A stretch of DNA of 64,000 nt from Actinomycetes bacterium (GTDB lineage Bacteria; Actinomycetota; Actinomycetes; Mycobacteriales; Mycobacteriaceae): assembly GCA_022601135.1 (NCBI GenBank), contig JAHZJB010000139.1, positions 27,826-91,825 of the forward strand, written 5' to 3'. This document shows, one piece after another, positions 1 to 8,935 of the stretch. Within the stretch, counting starts at the first letter, position 1. Every line of letters starts with the position of its first letter. Made by a program: the position numbers and the translations under genes. Under the pieces are notes generated by a model. The model had not been told where the DNA came from, did not search any database, and saw only the letters and a program-made list of their open reading frames with translations.

Positions 1-130
1 TGAGGAGATGGCGGCCGAACAGCGGCGCAAGTATCAAGCCGCCCTCTCGGCGCAGGCGAAAGCGGCCAAGGCTGGGTCTGACGCTGGGTTCAACGCCGGG
101 CCGGGCCGGGTGTCGCGGAGTGCGACGTGA
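1..130 (+). CDS. ruvC: RuvC, Holliday junction resolvase (C-terminal fragment)
   Basis: This is the last 42 codons of a gene that begins before the window. RuvC is the endonuclease that cuts Holliday junctions after RuvAB branch migration. The visible tail is alanine-, lysine- and arginine-rich and resembles the basic helical tail that ends mycobacterial RuvC; no catalytic residues are in view. The TGA stop at 128-130 overlaps the GTG start of ruvA as GTGA, so the two are translationally coupled. Identity rests mainly on position directly ahead of ruvA-ruvB, as in M. tuberculosis (Rv2594c-Rv2592c). Confidence 0.85.
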   Translation, partial: EEMAAEQRRKYQAALSAQAKAAKAGSDAGFNAGPGRVSRSAT

Positions 131-714
131 TCGCGGCCGTTCGGGGCGAGGTCATCGACATCGCCCTCGACCACGCGGTCATCGATGCCGCTGGCGTCGG
201 ATACAAGGTGATGGCCACCCCCGCCACGCTGGCCACCCTGTGTCGCGGCGCCGAGGCCCGGCTGATCACCGCGATGATAGTGCGTGAGGACGCGATGACG
301 TTGTACGGCTTCGCGGATGCCGACGCCCGCAATCTGTTCCTCACCCTGATCGGGGTTTCCGGGATCGGGCCGAGTATCGCGCTGGGCGCGCTGGCGATGT
401 ACGACGGTCCCACGTTGCGACAGGCGATCGGTGACGGCGACGTCACCGCGCTGACGCGCATTCCCAAGGTGGGAAAGAAGACTGCCGAGCTTCTGGTGCT
501 GACCTTGCGGGACAAGGTAGGAGCCGTGGCCTCGGCGGGCCCGGCCCCGGCGGGCGGCCACAGTGTGCGTGGGCCGGTCGTCGAAGCGCTCGTCGGCCTC
601 GGCTTCGCCGTCAAGCACGCCGAGGAGGCCACCGACAAGGTGCTCGCCGATGACCCCGGCGCCAACCAGTCAAGTGCCCTGCGCGCAGCGCTGTCCATGC
701 TGGGTAGGAAGTAA
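127..714 (+). CDS. ruvA: RuvA, Holliday junction DNA-binding subunit
   Basis: RuvA (195 aa) binds four-way junctions and loads the RuvB motor for branch migration in recombinational repair. The N-terminal OB-fold region (about residues 1-62) is followed by helix-hairpin-helix motifs, seen as [10 protein letters not shown] and [10 protein letters not shown] around residues 78-120, and a C-terminal RuvB-binding domain (from about 148) ending LSMLGRK. Length matches the family. The start is the GTG overlapping the ruvC stop; the TAA stop shares its last base with the ruvB ATG, so ruvC-ruvA-ruvB form one coupled operon. Confidence 0.97.
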   Translation: MIAAVRGEVIDIALDHAVIDAAGVGYKVMATPATLATLCRGAEARLITAMIVREDAMTLYGFADADARNLFLTLIGVSGIGPSIALGALAMYDGPTLRQAIGDGDVTALTRIPKVGKKTAELLVLTLRDKVGAVASAGPAPAGGHSVRGPVVEALVGLGFAVKHAEEATDKVLADDPGANQSSALRAALSMLGRK

Positions 715-1781
715 TGGGCAGATTCGACGAACCCCACCCGGAGGATGGTGCGCAGCGTGAGGTCACTCCCGCGCTGACCGTAGGCGAGGGGGACATTGAC
801 GCGAGCCTGCGGCCACGATCGCTGGGTGAGTTCATCGGCCAACCCCGCGTTCGGGAGCAGCTGCAGCTGGTGCTCGAGGGAGCCAAGAATCGTGGCGGCG
901 CCCCCGACCACATTCTGCTGTCCGGGCCACCGGGCCTGGGCAAGACGTCGCTGGCGATGATCATCGCCGCCGAGCTGGGGACCTCGTTGCGCGTGACCTC
1001 GGGCCCCGCGTTAGAGCGCGCCGGTGACCTGGCGGCGATGCTGTCCAACCTGGTTGAGCATGACGTGCTGTTCATTGACGAGATCCATCGAATCGCCCGT
1101 CCTGCCGAGGAGATGCTCTACCTGGCGATGGAGGACTTCCGGGTCGACGTAGTCGTCGGCAAAGGCCCTGGCGCCACGTCGATTCCGCTGGAAGTTGCTC
1201 CCTTCACCCTGGTCGGTGCGACCACCCGGTCTGGCGCCCTGACAGGTCCGCTACGCGACCGGTTCGGATTCACCGCGCACATGGACTTCTATGAGCCCGC
1301 CGAGCTGGAGCGGGTGCTGGCCCGCTCGGCAGGCATTCTCGGTATCGAGTTGGGTGCCGACGCCGCAGCCGAGATCGCCCGTCGCTCACGGGGCACACCG
1401 CGGATAGCCAACCGTTTGTTGCGCAGAGTGCGCGACTATGCCGAAGTCCGTGCGGACGGCGTCATCACCCGTGACATCGCCAAGTACGCGTTGGCGGTGT
1501 ACGACGTCGACGAACTCGGTCTGGACCGGCTCGACCGTGCGGTGCTGTCGGCGCTGACCCGGAGCTTCGCCGGCGGACCGGTCGGGGTGTCCACCCTCGC
1601 TGTCGCGGTCGGCGAGGAAGCGGCCACCGTCGAGGAAGTGTGCGAACCGTTCTTGGTGCGGGCCGGGATGATCGCCCGCACTCCGCGCGGGCGGGTCGCC
1701 ACAGCTCTCGCCTGGACGCACCTCGGGATGACGCCGCCCGCCGGGGTCGGTGGCCCGGGCCAGGCGCGCCTGTTCGAATGA
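714..1781 (+). CDS. ruvB: RuvB, Holliday junction branch migration ATPase
   Basis: RuvB (355 aa) is the hexameric AAA+ motor that pumps DNA through the RuvA-bound junction. The Walker A motif GPPGLGKTS is near residue 70, Walker B is FIDEIHR near 120, and sensor 1 is in LVGATTRSG. The C-terminal winged helix follows from about residue 265 and holds the family pattern RTPRGR. The ATG overlaps the ruvA stop by one base. Full length, nothing missing; last gene of the ruvCAB operon unless the small membrane protein downstream is cotranscribed. Confidence 0.98.
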   Translation: MGRFDEPHPEDGAQREVTPALTVGEGDIDASLRPRSLGEFIGQPRVREQLQLVLEGAKNRGGAPDHILLSGPPGLGKTSLAMIIAAELGTSLRVTSGPALERAGDLAAMLSNLVEHDVLFIDEIHRIARPAEEMLYLAMEDFRVDVVVGKGPGATSIPLEVAPFTLVGATTRSGALTGPLRDRFGFTAHMDFYEPAELERVLARSAGILGIELGADAAAEIARRSRGTPRIANRLLRRVRDYAEVRADGVITRDIAKYALAVYDVDELGLDRLDRAVLSALTRSFAGGPVGVSTLAVAVGEEAATVEEVCEPFLVRAGMIARTPRGRVATALAWTHLGMTPPAGVGGPGQARLFE

Positions 1782-1812
1782 TGGAACTACACAAGGAGTA
1801 AGGGGGGTCAGC

Positions 1813-2199
1813 GTGGTCGCCGCTGGATTGATCGTGGCGTTACTAGCCGCGGTACTACACGTCTACATCTTCGTCATGGAGTCGGTGACCTGGACGTCGG
1901 CGCGAACCCGCGCCGTCTTCGGCACCACGACCGAAGAGGCCGAGACCACTCGGTTGATGGCCTTCAACCAAGGCTTCTACAACCTGTTTCTAGCGGTCGT
2001 CACGGTGATCGGCGTGGCGGTGGTCTACAGCGGCGCGACGGCAGTGGGTGCCGCACTGGTATTCGCTGGGGTGGGGTCGATGTTGGCCGCTGCGGTGGTA
2101 TTGCTCGCCTCTGCGCCCGATAAGGCACGGTCGGCGGTCATCCAGGGGTTCTTTCCGCTCATCGCGACCGTCCTGTTGGCGCTGGGGTTGGCGCTCTGA
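1813..2199 (+). CDS. DUF1304-family small membrane protein
   Basis: A 128-aa hydrophobic protein with about four membrane segments. The pattern HVYIFVMESVTW near the N-terminus followed by FNQGFYNLFLA is characteristic of DUF1304 (predicted integral membrane, function unknown). I chose the GTG at 1813 because a G-rich Shine-Dalgarno-like run (1801-1807) lies just upstream and the protein then begins directly with its first membrane helix. The frame is open further upstream into the end of ruvB, but that part has no family resemblance. It lies 31 bp after ruvB and may be cotranscribed with it. Confidence 0.8.
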   Translation: MVAAGLIVALLAAVLHVYIFVMESVTWTSARTRAVFGTTTEEAETTRLMAFNQGFYNLFLAVVTVIGVAVVYSGATAVGAALVFAGVGSMLAAAVVLLASAPDKARSAVIQGFFPLIATVLLALGLAL

Positions 2200-2257
2200 G
2201 AGTTTGACGCCGCTGCAGCATGGTCTGCGCGTGGAGACTCGGCCCACCGTGGGAAAC

Positions 2258-3691
2258 TTAGCCGGTGTAAGCCATGACGTGCTTGATGCGGGTGTAGTCC
2301 TCGAGGCCGTACATCGACAAGTCCTTGCCGTGCCCGGAGGCCTTGTAGCCGCCGTGGGGCATCTCGGCAACGAGTGGGATGTGGGTGTTGATCCACACGC
2401 AGCCGAAGTCCAGCCCGTTGGACACGCGCAGCGCGCGTGACACGTCCTTCGTCCAGACTGACGACGCCAGCGCGAACTCGATGCCGTTGGCCTTCTCGAG
2501 TACGTCGGCCTCGTCGGTGAACGATTGCACCGTGATTACCGGGCCGAAAATCTCCTGCTGGATCAGCCGGTCGTGCTGAAGCAGACCGCCGATCACCGTC
2601 GGCGTCACATAGAAGCCTTTGTCTCCCTGGCGATTGCCGCCCGCGACGACCGTGGCGTGCACCGGGAGATCGGCGAAGAAGGACAGCACCCGCTCCATCT
2701 GATTGACGTTGTTGACCGGCGGCACCCAGGCGTCCTCGTCGTCGGCGGCCCGACCGAACGTCGTCGTCGCACCGTTGGCCTGTTCGGCCAGTGCTGCGGT
2801 CAACTCCTCGGCGATTGAAGTGTGCGCGAGCACCCGAGTGGCGGCCGTACAGTCCTGACCGGCGTTGAAGTATCCGGCGGTCGCGATGCCCTCCGCGGCC
2901 GCGGCGAGATCGGCATCGTCGAAGACGATCACCGGGGCCTTACCGCCCAGCTCCAGGTGCGTGCGCTTCAGGTTGCCGCCGGCACTGACCGCGACGGCTC
3001 TGCCCGCCGCCACCGATCCAGTGATGGCCACCATTTCCGGTGTCGGGTGGGCGACCAGATTGGCTCCGGTGACGCGGTCTCCGCTGACAACGTTGAGCAC
3101 ACCCGGGGGGAAGTGGTTGGCCGCCAACTCCGCGAGCATCACCGTCGTCACCGGTGTGGTGTCGCTGGGCTTGATCACCACGGTGTTCCCGGCCGCGATG
3201 GCTGGGCAGATCTTCCAGATAGCCATCATCATCGGGTAGTTCCACGGCGCCACCTGCCCGATCACCCCGACTGGTTCGCGCCGGATCCACGACGTGTGGT
3301 CGGCCATGTACTCACCGGCCGACTTGCCCTCCAGGACCCTCGCCGCACCGGCGAAGAAGCGGATCTGATCGACCATCGGCGGGATTTCCTCGGCCCTGGT
3401 CATGTGCAGCGGTTTGCCGGTGTTGCGGCTCTCGGCGGCCACGAGATCTTCTGCGGCCTTCTCGACGTCGTCAGCGAAGTCCAGCAGTGCCTTCTGCCGA
3501 TGCGATGGTGTTGTGCGCTTCCACTGCTTGAATGCCTCGGCTGCGGCGGCGTAGGCGGTGTCGATGTCTTGTTCGTTGGAGATCGGTGCGGTACCGAACT
3601 CCTCGCCGGTGCTCGGGTCGACCAGCGGCATCGTCGCTCCGCTGGCCGAGTCGACGAGCTCGCCCCCGATGAAGTTCTGGACTGTGGTCAT
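2258..3691 (-). CDS. Aminobutyraldehyde-type NAD-dependent aldehyde dehydrogenase
   Basis: A 477-aa aldehyde dehydrogenase. The NAD-binding stretch with APWNYP is near residue 150, the general-base Glu247 is in LELGGK, and the catalytic Cys281 is in GQDCTA. Overall resemblance is to gamma-aminobutyraldehyde/betaine aldehyde dehydrogenases (PatD/YdcW type), which oxidise omega-aminoaldehydes such as 4-aminobutanal to GABA; succinate semialdehyde is an alternative substrate. It lies 31 bp downstream of the GABA transaminase on the same strand, so the two probably form a putrescine/GABA catabolic operon. ATG start preceded by GGGAG. The exact substrate is inferred. Confidence 0.85.
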   Translation of the reverse strand: MTTVQNFIGGELVDSASGATMPLVDPSTGEEFGTAPISNEQDIDTAYAAAAEAFKQWKRTTPSHRQKALLDFADDVEKAAEDLVAAESRNTGKPLHMTRAEEIPPMVDQIRFFAGAARVLEGKSAGEYMADHTSWIRREPVGVIGQVAPWNYPMMMAIWKICPAIAAGNTVVIKPSDTTPVTTVMLAELAANHFPPGVLNVVSGDRVTGANLVAHPTPEMVAITGSVAAGRAVAVSAGGNLKRTHLELGGKAPVIVFDDADLAAAAEGIATAGYFNAGQDCTAATRVLAHTSIAEELTAALAEQANGATTTFGRAADDEDAWVPPVNNVNQMERVLSFFADLPVHATVVAGGNRQGDKGFYVTPTVIGGLLQHDRLIQQEIFGPVITVQSFTDEADVLEKANGIEFALASSVWTKDVSRALRVSNGLDFGCVWINTHIPLVAEMPHGGYKASGHGKDLSMYGLEDYTRIKHVMAYTG

Positions 3692-3722
3692 GTCAGTCAG
3701 CTCCCTGCTTGATGGGGTCGGG

Positions 3723-5063
3723 TCAGAGGTCGGCGAGAATGAGGGCGAGCACGTCCAGGCCTTCGAGGAGTAGGTCGTCGCTGATGCTCAGTGGTGGCAG
3801 GAAACGCACCACATTGCCGAACGTTCCGCAGGACAGCACGATGACACCCGACTGATGCGCTGTGGCGCAGAGTCTCTTGGTGAGTTCCACGTCGGGTTCG
3901 ATGGTGCCGGATTTCACCAGTTCGATCGCGATCATCGCGCCGCGCCCGCGAACGTCGCCGATGCGGTCGTCTTCTGCTTGAATCCGGCCCAGCTTCGCCT
4001 TCATCAGGGATTCGATGTCAGCCGCGCGCTGTACGAGGCCGTCGGCCTCGATGGTTTCGATGGTCGCCAGCGCGGCGGCGCAGGCCAGGGGGTTGCCGCC
4101 GTAGGTCCCGCCCAGCCCGCCGACGTGTGGGGCGTCCATGATGTCGGCCCGGCCGGTGACCCCCGAGAGAGGCAGCCCGTCGGCGATGCCCTTGGCAGTG
4201 ACGATCAGGTCCGGCACGATTCCCTCGTGCTCGCAGGCGAACATCGCGCCGGTACGGGCGAATCCGGATTGCACCTCGTCGGCGATGAAGACGACGTTGT
4301 TGGCGCGGCACCAGTCCAGCAGCGTGGGCAGGAAGCCCTCTGCAGGGACGATGAATCCGCCCTCGCCCTGGATCGGTTCGATGACCAGGGCGGCCAGGTT
4401 GTCAGCGCCAATCTGCTTGTCCATCATGGTGATGGCTCTTCGGGCCGCAAGTTCACCGTCGGTAGCCAGTTCCTTGCCGAACTCGGCGTCTCGGTAGGGG
4501 TAGGACATCGGCGCGCGGTAGATCTCGGGGGCGAAGGGGCCGAATCCGTGCTTGTAGGGCATCGACTTGGCAGTCAGTGCCATCGTCAGGTTGGTCCGAC
4601 CGTGATATCCGTGGTCGAACGAGACCACCGCCTGCTTCTTGGTGTACGCCCGCGCGATCTTGACGGCGTTCTCTACGCCTTCCGAGCCGGAATTGAACAG
4701 GGCGGAGCGTTTCTCGCCGGTGCCGGGGGTGAGCCGGTTGAGTGCCTCGGCGACGGCGACGTACTTCTCGTACGGGGTGACCATGAAGCAGGTGTGGGTG
4801 AACTTGGTCGCTTGCTCGGACACCGCCTCGACGACTCGGGGGGCGGAGTTGCCGATCGTTGTGACCGCGATGCCTGAACCCAGGTCGATCAGCCTGTTGC
4901 CGTCGACGTCCTCGAGGATGCCGCCGAACGCCCGCGCCGCATAGACGGGCATCGTGTTGCCGACACCGCCGGCGACGGCTGCACGCTTGCGTGCGAGTAG
5001 CTCACAGGACAGTGGGCCGGGAATGGCGGTGACGAGGTGGCGGCTCTGCTCGAGGGTGCTCAA
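3723..5063 (-). CDS. gabT: 4-aminobutyrate aminotransferase
   Basis: A class III PLP-dependent aminotransferase (446 aa), close to mycobacterial GabT (Rv2589), converting GABA and 2-oxoglutarate to succinate semialdehyde and glutamate. Visible: the phosphate-binding SGSEGVENAVK near 126, cofactor aspartate Asp262 in FIADEVQSGF, and the PLP lysine Lys291 in VTAKGIADG. The start is a TTG at 5063-5061, chosen because a strong Shine-Dalgarno AGGAGGT (complement of 5070-5076) lies six bases upstream and the protein is family length. First gene of a two-gene minus-strand operon, divergent from yajC, as in M. tuberculosis. Confidence 0.95.
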   Translation of the reverse strand: MSTLEQSRHLVTAIPGPLSCELLARKRAAVAGGVGNTMPVYAARAFGGILEDVDGNRLIDLGSGIAVTTIGNSAPRVVEAVSEQATKFTHTCFMVTPYEKYVAVAEALNRLTPGTGEKRSALFNSGSEGVENAVKIARAYTKKQAVVSFDHGYHGRTNLTMALTAKSMPYKHGFGPFAPEIYRAPMSYPYRDAEFGKELATDGELAARRAITMMDKQIGADNLAALVIEPIQGEGGFIVPAEGFLPTLLDWCRANNVVFIADEVQSGFARTGAMFACEHEGIVPDLIVTAKGIADGLPLSGVTGRADIMDAPHVGGLGGTYGGNPLACAAALATIETIEADGLVQRAADIESLMKAKLGRIQAEDDRIGDVRGRGAMIAIELVKSGTIEPDVELTKRLCATAHQSGVIVLSCGTFGNVVRFLPPLSISDDLLLEGLDVLALILADL

Positions 5064-5337
5064 CTGGGGACCTCCTACTGGCCCGTACGGAACGGAGAAT
5101 ATGTCTGCCGCGTCGTGGATTGAGCCTAACTGCTGGATGCTCTGATCCGTTGAAAACGGTGCCAGCTCGTGGCGAGACCGTCGAGGAGGCCAACCGGGGC
5201 GACGAATTTCGTTGCGATCAGACCTGGAAAGCCAGCGGTGGTCCGCGCGTCGTGATCGTGCAGCCGCGATTGCCGACCCGGGGGGAGCGGGGCGGTCGGC
5301 CCCAATGGCACACTGGTCAACAACTTCTTCAACGAAA

Positions 5338-5364
5338 CCGCCCTAACCCGAGGGTTCGGGGCGG
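5338..5364 (+). other. Hairpin in the gabT-yajC divergent intergenic region
   Basis: The 345-bp gap 5064-5408 separates divergent gabT and yajC and holds no convincing gene. Within it, CCGCCC (5338-5343) and GGGCGG (5359-5364) pair around a second arm pair AACC/GGTT, giving a strong two-part stem about 45 bases before the yajC ATG. There is no T-tract, so a classical intrinsic terminator is unlikely; a leader structure is an inference. Confidence 0.4.
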
Positions 5365-5408
5365 CGACGCAAGACCGACACGAAAGACTCAGGAGAGACA
5401 CGGCTGCC

Positions 5409-5756
5409 ATGGATCTGGTCATTTTCCTTCCACTGCTCATCGTCATGGGCGCGTTCATCTACTTCTCCTCGCGGCGTCAGAAGAAAGCCATGCAGGCCAC
5501 GATGGACCTGCACAACTCTCTTCAGGTGGGTGATCTGATCCACACCACATCGGGACTGCAGGCGACGATCACCGACATCGGCGACGAATATGTCGACCTC
5601 GAGATTGCGCCCGGGGTAATCACGACCTGGATGAAGCTGGCGGTGCGGGACCGGGTGGTCGATGACGTCGAAGACAACGAGGACGGCGATGCCGAGGAGT
5701 CGCAATTGGCGGCCACCGAGATCACCGAAAGCCCGCACACCAAGACTGACAGCTGA
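5409..5756 (+). CDS. yajC: YajC, preprotein translocase accessory subunit
   Basis: A 115-aa protein with one N-terminal membrane helix (about residues 2-19), the typical FSSRRQKKAMQ junction, then a small cytoplasmic domain containing GDLIHTTSGLQATI and an acidic tail. YajC joins SecD and SecF in the Sec holotranslocon accessory complex. AGGAGA lies about a dozen bases before the ATG. It is followed after 99 bp by secD, the conserved yajC-secD-secF order (Rv2588c-Rv2586c). Confidence 0.95.
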   Translation: MDLVIFLPLLIVMGAFIYFSSRRQKKAMQATMDLHNSLQVGDLIHTTSGLQATITDIGDEYVDLEIAPGVITTWMKLAVRDRVVDDVEDNEDGDAEESQLAATEITESPHTKTDS

Positions 5757-5776
5757 GGTTTCGGCCGCAGCACGTA

Positions 5777-5802
5777 GTCTTTGCGTGCCGTCTTTGCGTG
5801 CC
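5777..5802 (+). repeat. 13-bp perfect tandem duplication before secD
   Basis: GTCTTTGCGTGCC occurs twice in tandem between yajC and secD. The sequence TAGTCT at 5775-5780, which fits a mycobacterial -10 (TANNNT), overlaps the first unit, so the duplication would lie around any secD transcription start. The role is unknown. Confidence 0.7.
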
Positions 5803-5855
5803 CTCGCACGCCTGTGCGGAACCTGACGAACTGATCTCTAAGGAGCCTCTGACAC

Positions 5856-7637
5856 GTGGCATCGTCTTCGACGCCGGTGCACCCTGCCCGCTACCTGACC
5901 CTGTTCCTGGTGCTGCTTGTCGGCTCCTACCTGCTGGTGTTCCTCACCGGTGACAAGCAACCCGACCCCAAGCTCGGCATCGATCTTCAGGGCGGTACCC
6001 GGGTCACGTTGACCGCGCGCACCCCGGACGGCTCACCACCGACCCGGGAGGCGTTGGACCAGGCGCAGCAGATCATCAGCGCCCGTGTCGACGGCCTCGG
6101 TGTGTCGGGTTCCGAGGTCATCATCGACGGTCAGAACCTGGTGATCACCGTCCCGGGTAACGACGGCAGCGAGGCCCGCAACCTCGGTCAGACAGCACGG
6201 CTGTATATCCGGCCGGTGATCCACGCGATTCCTGCGACCGGTGAAGCACCGCCGCAAGAGGGACCTGAGCCTGGGGGGCCGCCGGGTCCGATCCCGGGGC
6301 TACCCCCGGGGGTGATTCCGGGTATGCCCCCGGGCGGGGTGCCCGGTATGCCCCCGGGCGGGGTGCCTGGTTTGCCGCCCGGCGCGGTCCCCACTGAACC
6401 CCCGGCGCCGCAGCCGCGGCCCTTCCCCGAGCAACCGGCCCCGAACCCGACGCCGAGCCCCGCCCCCACCCCGGACGCGGATACACCGCCAGCCCCCAGT
6501 CCCGCTCCGCCGAGCGACGAAGACGTGCCGTTGGCGACCCGCATCCAAGATGAGAAGCGGCTACGCCAGAGCACCGAGCAGGCGATCCAAATTCTGGCGA
6601 TGCAGGTTCAGGCCGCGCGGTGTGGTGAGGAAGACGTGTTGTCCGGCAATGACGATCCCAACCTGCCATTGGTCACCTGCTCGACCGACGAGCAGCAGGT
6701 CTATCTGCTGGCTGGCTCGATCATCAGCGGTGAGGAGATCCAGAACGCCACGTCCGGGCTTGATCAGCAGCGCGGCGAACACGTCGTCGACCTGGAATTC
6801 AAGAGTGATGCCACCAAGGTCTGGGCGGACTTCACCGCAGCCAACGTGGGTATCCAAACCGCCTTCGTTCTCGATTCCCAGGTGGTAAGCGCCCCCCAGA
6901 TCCGGGAAGCGATTCCGGGTGGCCGCACGCAGATCACCGGGCAGTTCACCGCAGACTCGGCGCGAGAACTGGCCAACGTGCTGAAGTACGGCTCGCTACC
7001 GCTGTCGTTCGAGTCCTCGGAGGCCGAGACCGTCTCCGCGACGCTGGGTTTGTCGTCGCTGCGGGCGGGGCTCATCGCCGGTGCGGTAGGGCTCGCGGCG
7101 GTGCTGCTGTACTCCCTGTTGTATTACCGGGTGCTGGGATTGCTGGTAGCGCTGTCACTGGTCGCGTCGGGTGCGATGGTTTTCGCGATCCTGGTGCTGC
7201 TCGGCCGCTACATCAACTACACCCTGGACTTGGCCGGTATCGCGGGTCTGATCATCGGTATCGGTATGACGGCGGACTCGTTCGTGGTGTTCTTCGAACG
7301 CATCAAGGATGAGATCCGGGAAGGTCGATCGTTCCGGTCGGCGGTTCCACGCGGCTGGGCCAGGGCGCGCAAGACCATCGTTTCCGGCAATGCCGTCACG
7401 TTCCTGGCCGCCGCGGTCCTGTACTTCTTGGCGGTCGGTCAGGTCAAAGGCTTTGCGTTCACCCTGGGTCTGACCACCATTCTCGACGTCGTCGTCGTGT
7501 TCCTGGTGACCTGGCCGCTGGCCTACCTGGCATCGAAGTCGAAGACGATGGCAAAGCCGGCCCTCAACGGCCTGGGAGCAGTCCAGCAGATCGCACGCGA
7601 ACGCCGAGCGGCCGCGCAAACCGTGGGACGGGGATAG
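5856..7637 (+). CDS. secD: SecD, protein translocase subunit
   Basis: SecD (593 aa) with SecF uses proton motive force to help pull preproteins across the membrane. There is one N-terminal helix (about 12-31), the conserved [10 protein letters not shown] near 39, an extracytoplasmic domain, and five C-terminal helices with the motif [19 protein letters not shown]. The extracytoplasmic domain carries a long proline/glycine-rich insert (about residues 131-225) that includes four copies of an eight-residue PG-PPG unit. The GTG start follows AAGGAG at 5840-5845. secF begins three bases after the stop. Confidence 0.96.
   Translation: MASSSTPVHPARYLTLFLVLLVGSYLLVFLTGDKQPDPKLGIDLQGGTRVTLTARTPDGSPPTREALDQAQQIISARVDGLGVSGSEVIIDGQNLVITVPGNDGSEARNLGQTARLYIRPVIHAIPATGEAPPQEGPEPGGPPGPIPGLPPGVIPGMPPGGVPGMPPGGVPGLPPGAVPTEPPAPQPRPFPEQPAPNPTPSPAPTPDADTPPAPSPAPPSDEDVPLATRIQDEKRLRQSTEQAIQILAMQVQAARCGEEDVLSGNDDPNLPLVTCSTDEQQVYLLAGSIISGEEIQNATSGLDQQRGEHVVDLEFKSDATKVWADFTAANVGIQTAFVLDSQVVSAPQIREAIPGGRTQITGQFTADSARELANVLKYGSLPLSFESSEAETVSATLGLSSLRAGLIAGAVGLAAVLLYSLLYYRVLGLLVALSLVASGAMVFAILVLLGRYINYTLDLAGIAGLIIGIGMTADSFVVFFERIKDEIREGRSFRSAVPRGWARARKTIVSGNAVTFLAAAVLYFLAVGQVKGFAFTLGLTTILDVVVVFLVTWPLAYLASKSKTMAKPALNGLGAVQQIARERRAAAQTVGRG
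6294..6389 (+). repeat. Four 24-bp tandem repeats inside secD
   Basis: Codons 147-178 of secD are four in-frame 24-bp units encoding P-G-[LM]-P-P-G-[VGA]-[IV]. The two central units are nearly identical in DNA, consistent with recent slippage or duplication; the outer units have diverged. The array lies in the extracytoplasmic, proline-rich insert. Confidence 0.9.
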
Positions 7638-7640
7638 CAG

Positions 7641-8933
7641 ATGGCCGCAAAACATGAGCTGAGCGAGACGACCACCTCCGAAGCTGTCGAGGCGCCGGAT
7701 CTCGAATCCACGACGACGGACGCACCCCGGCACGGCTTCTTCGTCCGGCTCTACACCGGTACCGGCGCCTTCGAGGTGATGGGCAAGCGCAAGGCCTGGT
7801 ACTTGGTCAGCGGCATCATCGTGGCCATCGCTATCGGGGCCATCCTGTTGCGGGGCTTCACCTTCGGTATTGACTTCGAGGGTGGCACCAAAGTGTCGTT
7901 CCCGCGAGGTGACGGCCAGATCACCACGGAGCAGGTCGAAACCGCCTTCGGCCAAGCGATCGGCGAGCCGCCGGAGTCGGTCGTCATCGTCGGCAGCGGT
8001 GAGACCGCGACATTCCAGATCCGCTCCGAGACCCTCAGCAATGAGGAGACCGAAAAGCTTCGCACCGCGCTGTTCGACGAGTTTCAGCCGCTGGGAGCCG
8101 ACGGTCAGCCCGGCAAGCAGGCCATCAGCGATTCGGCGGTCTCGGAGACCTGGGGTGGACAGATCACCCAGAAGGCACTGATCGCGCTGGTCGTGTTCCT
8201 CGTTCTGGCGTCCATCTACATCGCCTTGCGCTACGAGCGGTACATGGCGATCGCGGCGCTGACAACGCTGGTGTTCGATCTCGTGGTCACCGCCGGTGTC
8301 TACGCGTTGGTTGGATTCGAGGTCACTCCGGCCACCGTGATCGGGTTGCTGACCATCTTGGGCTTCTCGCTGTACGACACCGTCATCGTGTTCGACAAGG
8401 TTGAGGAGAACACCGAAGGGTTCGAGCACGCCACCCGGCGCACCTTCGCCGAACAGGCCAACCTGGCCGTCAACCAGACGTTCATGCGTTCGATCAACAC
8501 CAGCCTGATCTCGGTGCTGCCGATCGTCGCGCTGATGATCATCGCGGTGTGGTTGCTCGGTGTCGGGACCCTGATGGACCTTGCACTGGTCCAGTTCGTC
8601 GGCGTGATCGTCGGGACGTACTCGTCGATCTTCTTCGCCACACCGTTGCTGGTCAGCCTTCGCGAACGTACCGACTTGGTGCGCAAGCACACCGATCGGG
8701 TACTGAGTCGCCGCAAAACGGCTGCTGCCCGGGCGGTCGGTGCCCAGTCGCAGACCGGTGATGACCGCGACCGCCCAGACCCGGAACCGGCATCGGTAGC
8801 GGCCCCGTCCTCATCGAAGGCGGCGCCGGCGGCACCGCCGCCGGGCAAACCGGCCCCGGGGGCCCGTCCCGTGCGGCCCACCTCCAGCAGGACCGGACGG
8901 CCGTCGGGTAAGCGAAACCCGCGGAAGGGGTAG
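7641..8933 (+). CDS. secF: SecF, protein translocase subunit
   Basis: SecF (430 aa) is the RND-like partner of SecD. The first helix is around residues 55-73, followed by GIDFEGGTKV, an extracytoplasmic domain, then five helices with the conserved LGFSLYDTVIVFDKVEEN near 245-262. The C-terminal 80 residues are a basic, proline/alanine-rich cytoplasmic tail ending in an Arg/Lys cluster, common in mycobacterial SecF. The ATG starts three bases after secD stops; the next gene starts two bases after the TAG, so the operon continues into the lipoprotein gene. Confidence 0.96.
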   Translation: MAAKHELSETTTSEAVEAPDLESTTTDAPRHGFFVRLYTGTGAFEVMGKRKAWYLVSGIIVAIAIGAILLRGFTFGIDFEGGTKVSFPRGDGQITTEQVETAFGQAIGEPPESVVIVGSGETATFQIRSETLSNEETEKLRTALFDEFQPLGADGQPGKQAISDSAVSETWGGQITQKALIALVVFLVLASIYIALRYERYMAIAALTTLVFDLVVTAGVYALVGFEVTPATVIGLLTILGFSLYDTVIVFDKVEENTEGFEHATRRTFAEQANLAVNQTFMRSINTSLISVLPIVALMIIAVWLLGVGTLMDLALVQFVGVIVGTYSSIFFATPLLVSLRERTDLVRKHTDRVLSRRKTAAARAVGAQSQTGDDRDRPDPEPASVAAPSSSKAAPAAPPPGKPAPGARPVRPTSSRTGRPSGKRNPRKG

Positions 8934-8935
8934 GC

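Noticed and set aside
6294..6389. CRISPR-like array in secD
   Set aside because: The units are short, contiguous, in frame and without spacers; they encode a Pro/Gly-rich peptide.
7155..8690. A 511-codon open frame on the minus strand opposite secD and secF
   Set aside because: Both plus-strand genes are unmistakable members of the SecD/SecF families. The antisense frame is His-, Asp- and Gln-rich with no recognisable domain, as expected for an antisense frame in high-GC DNA.
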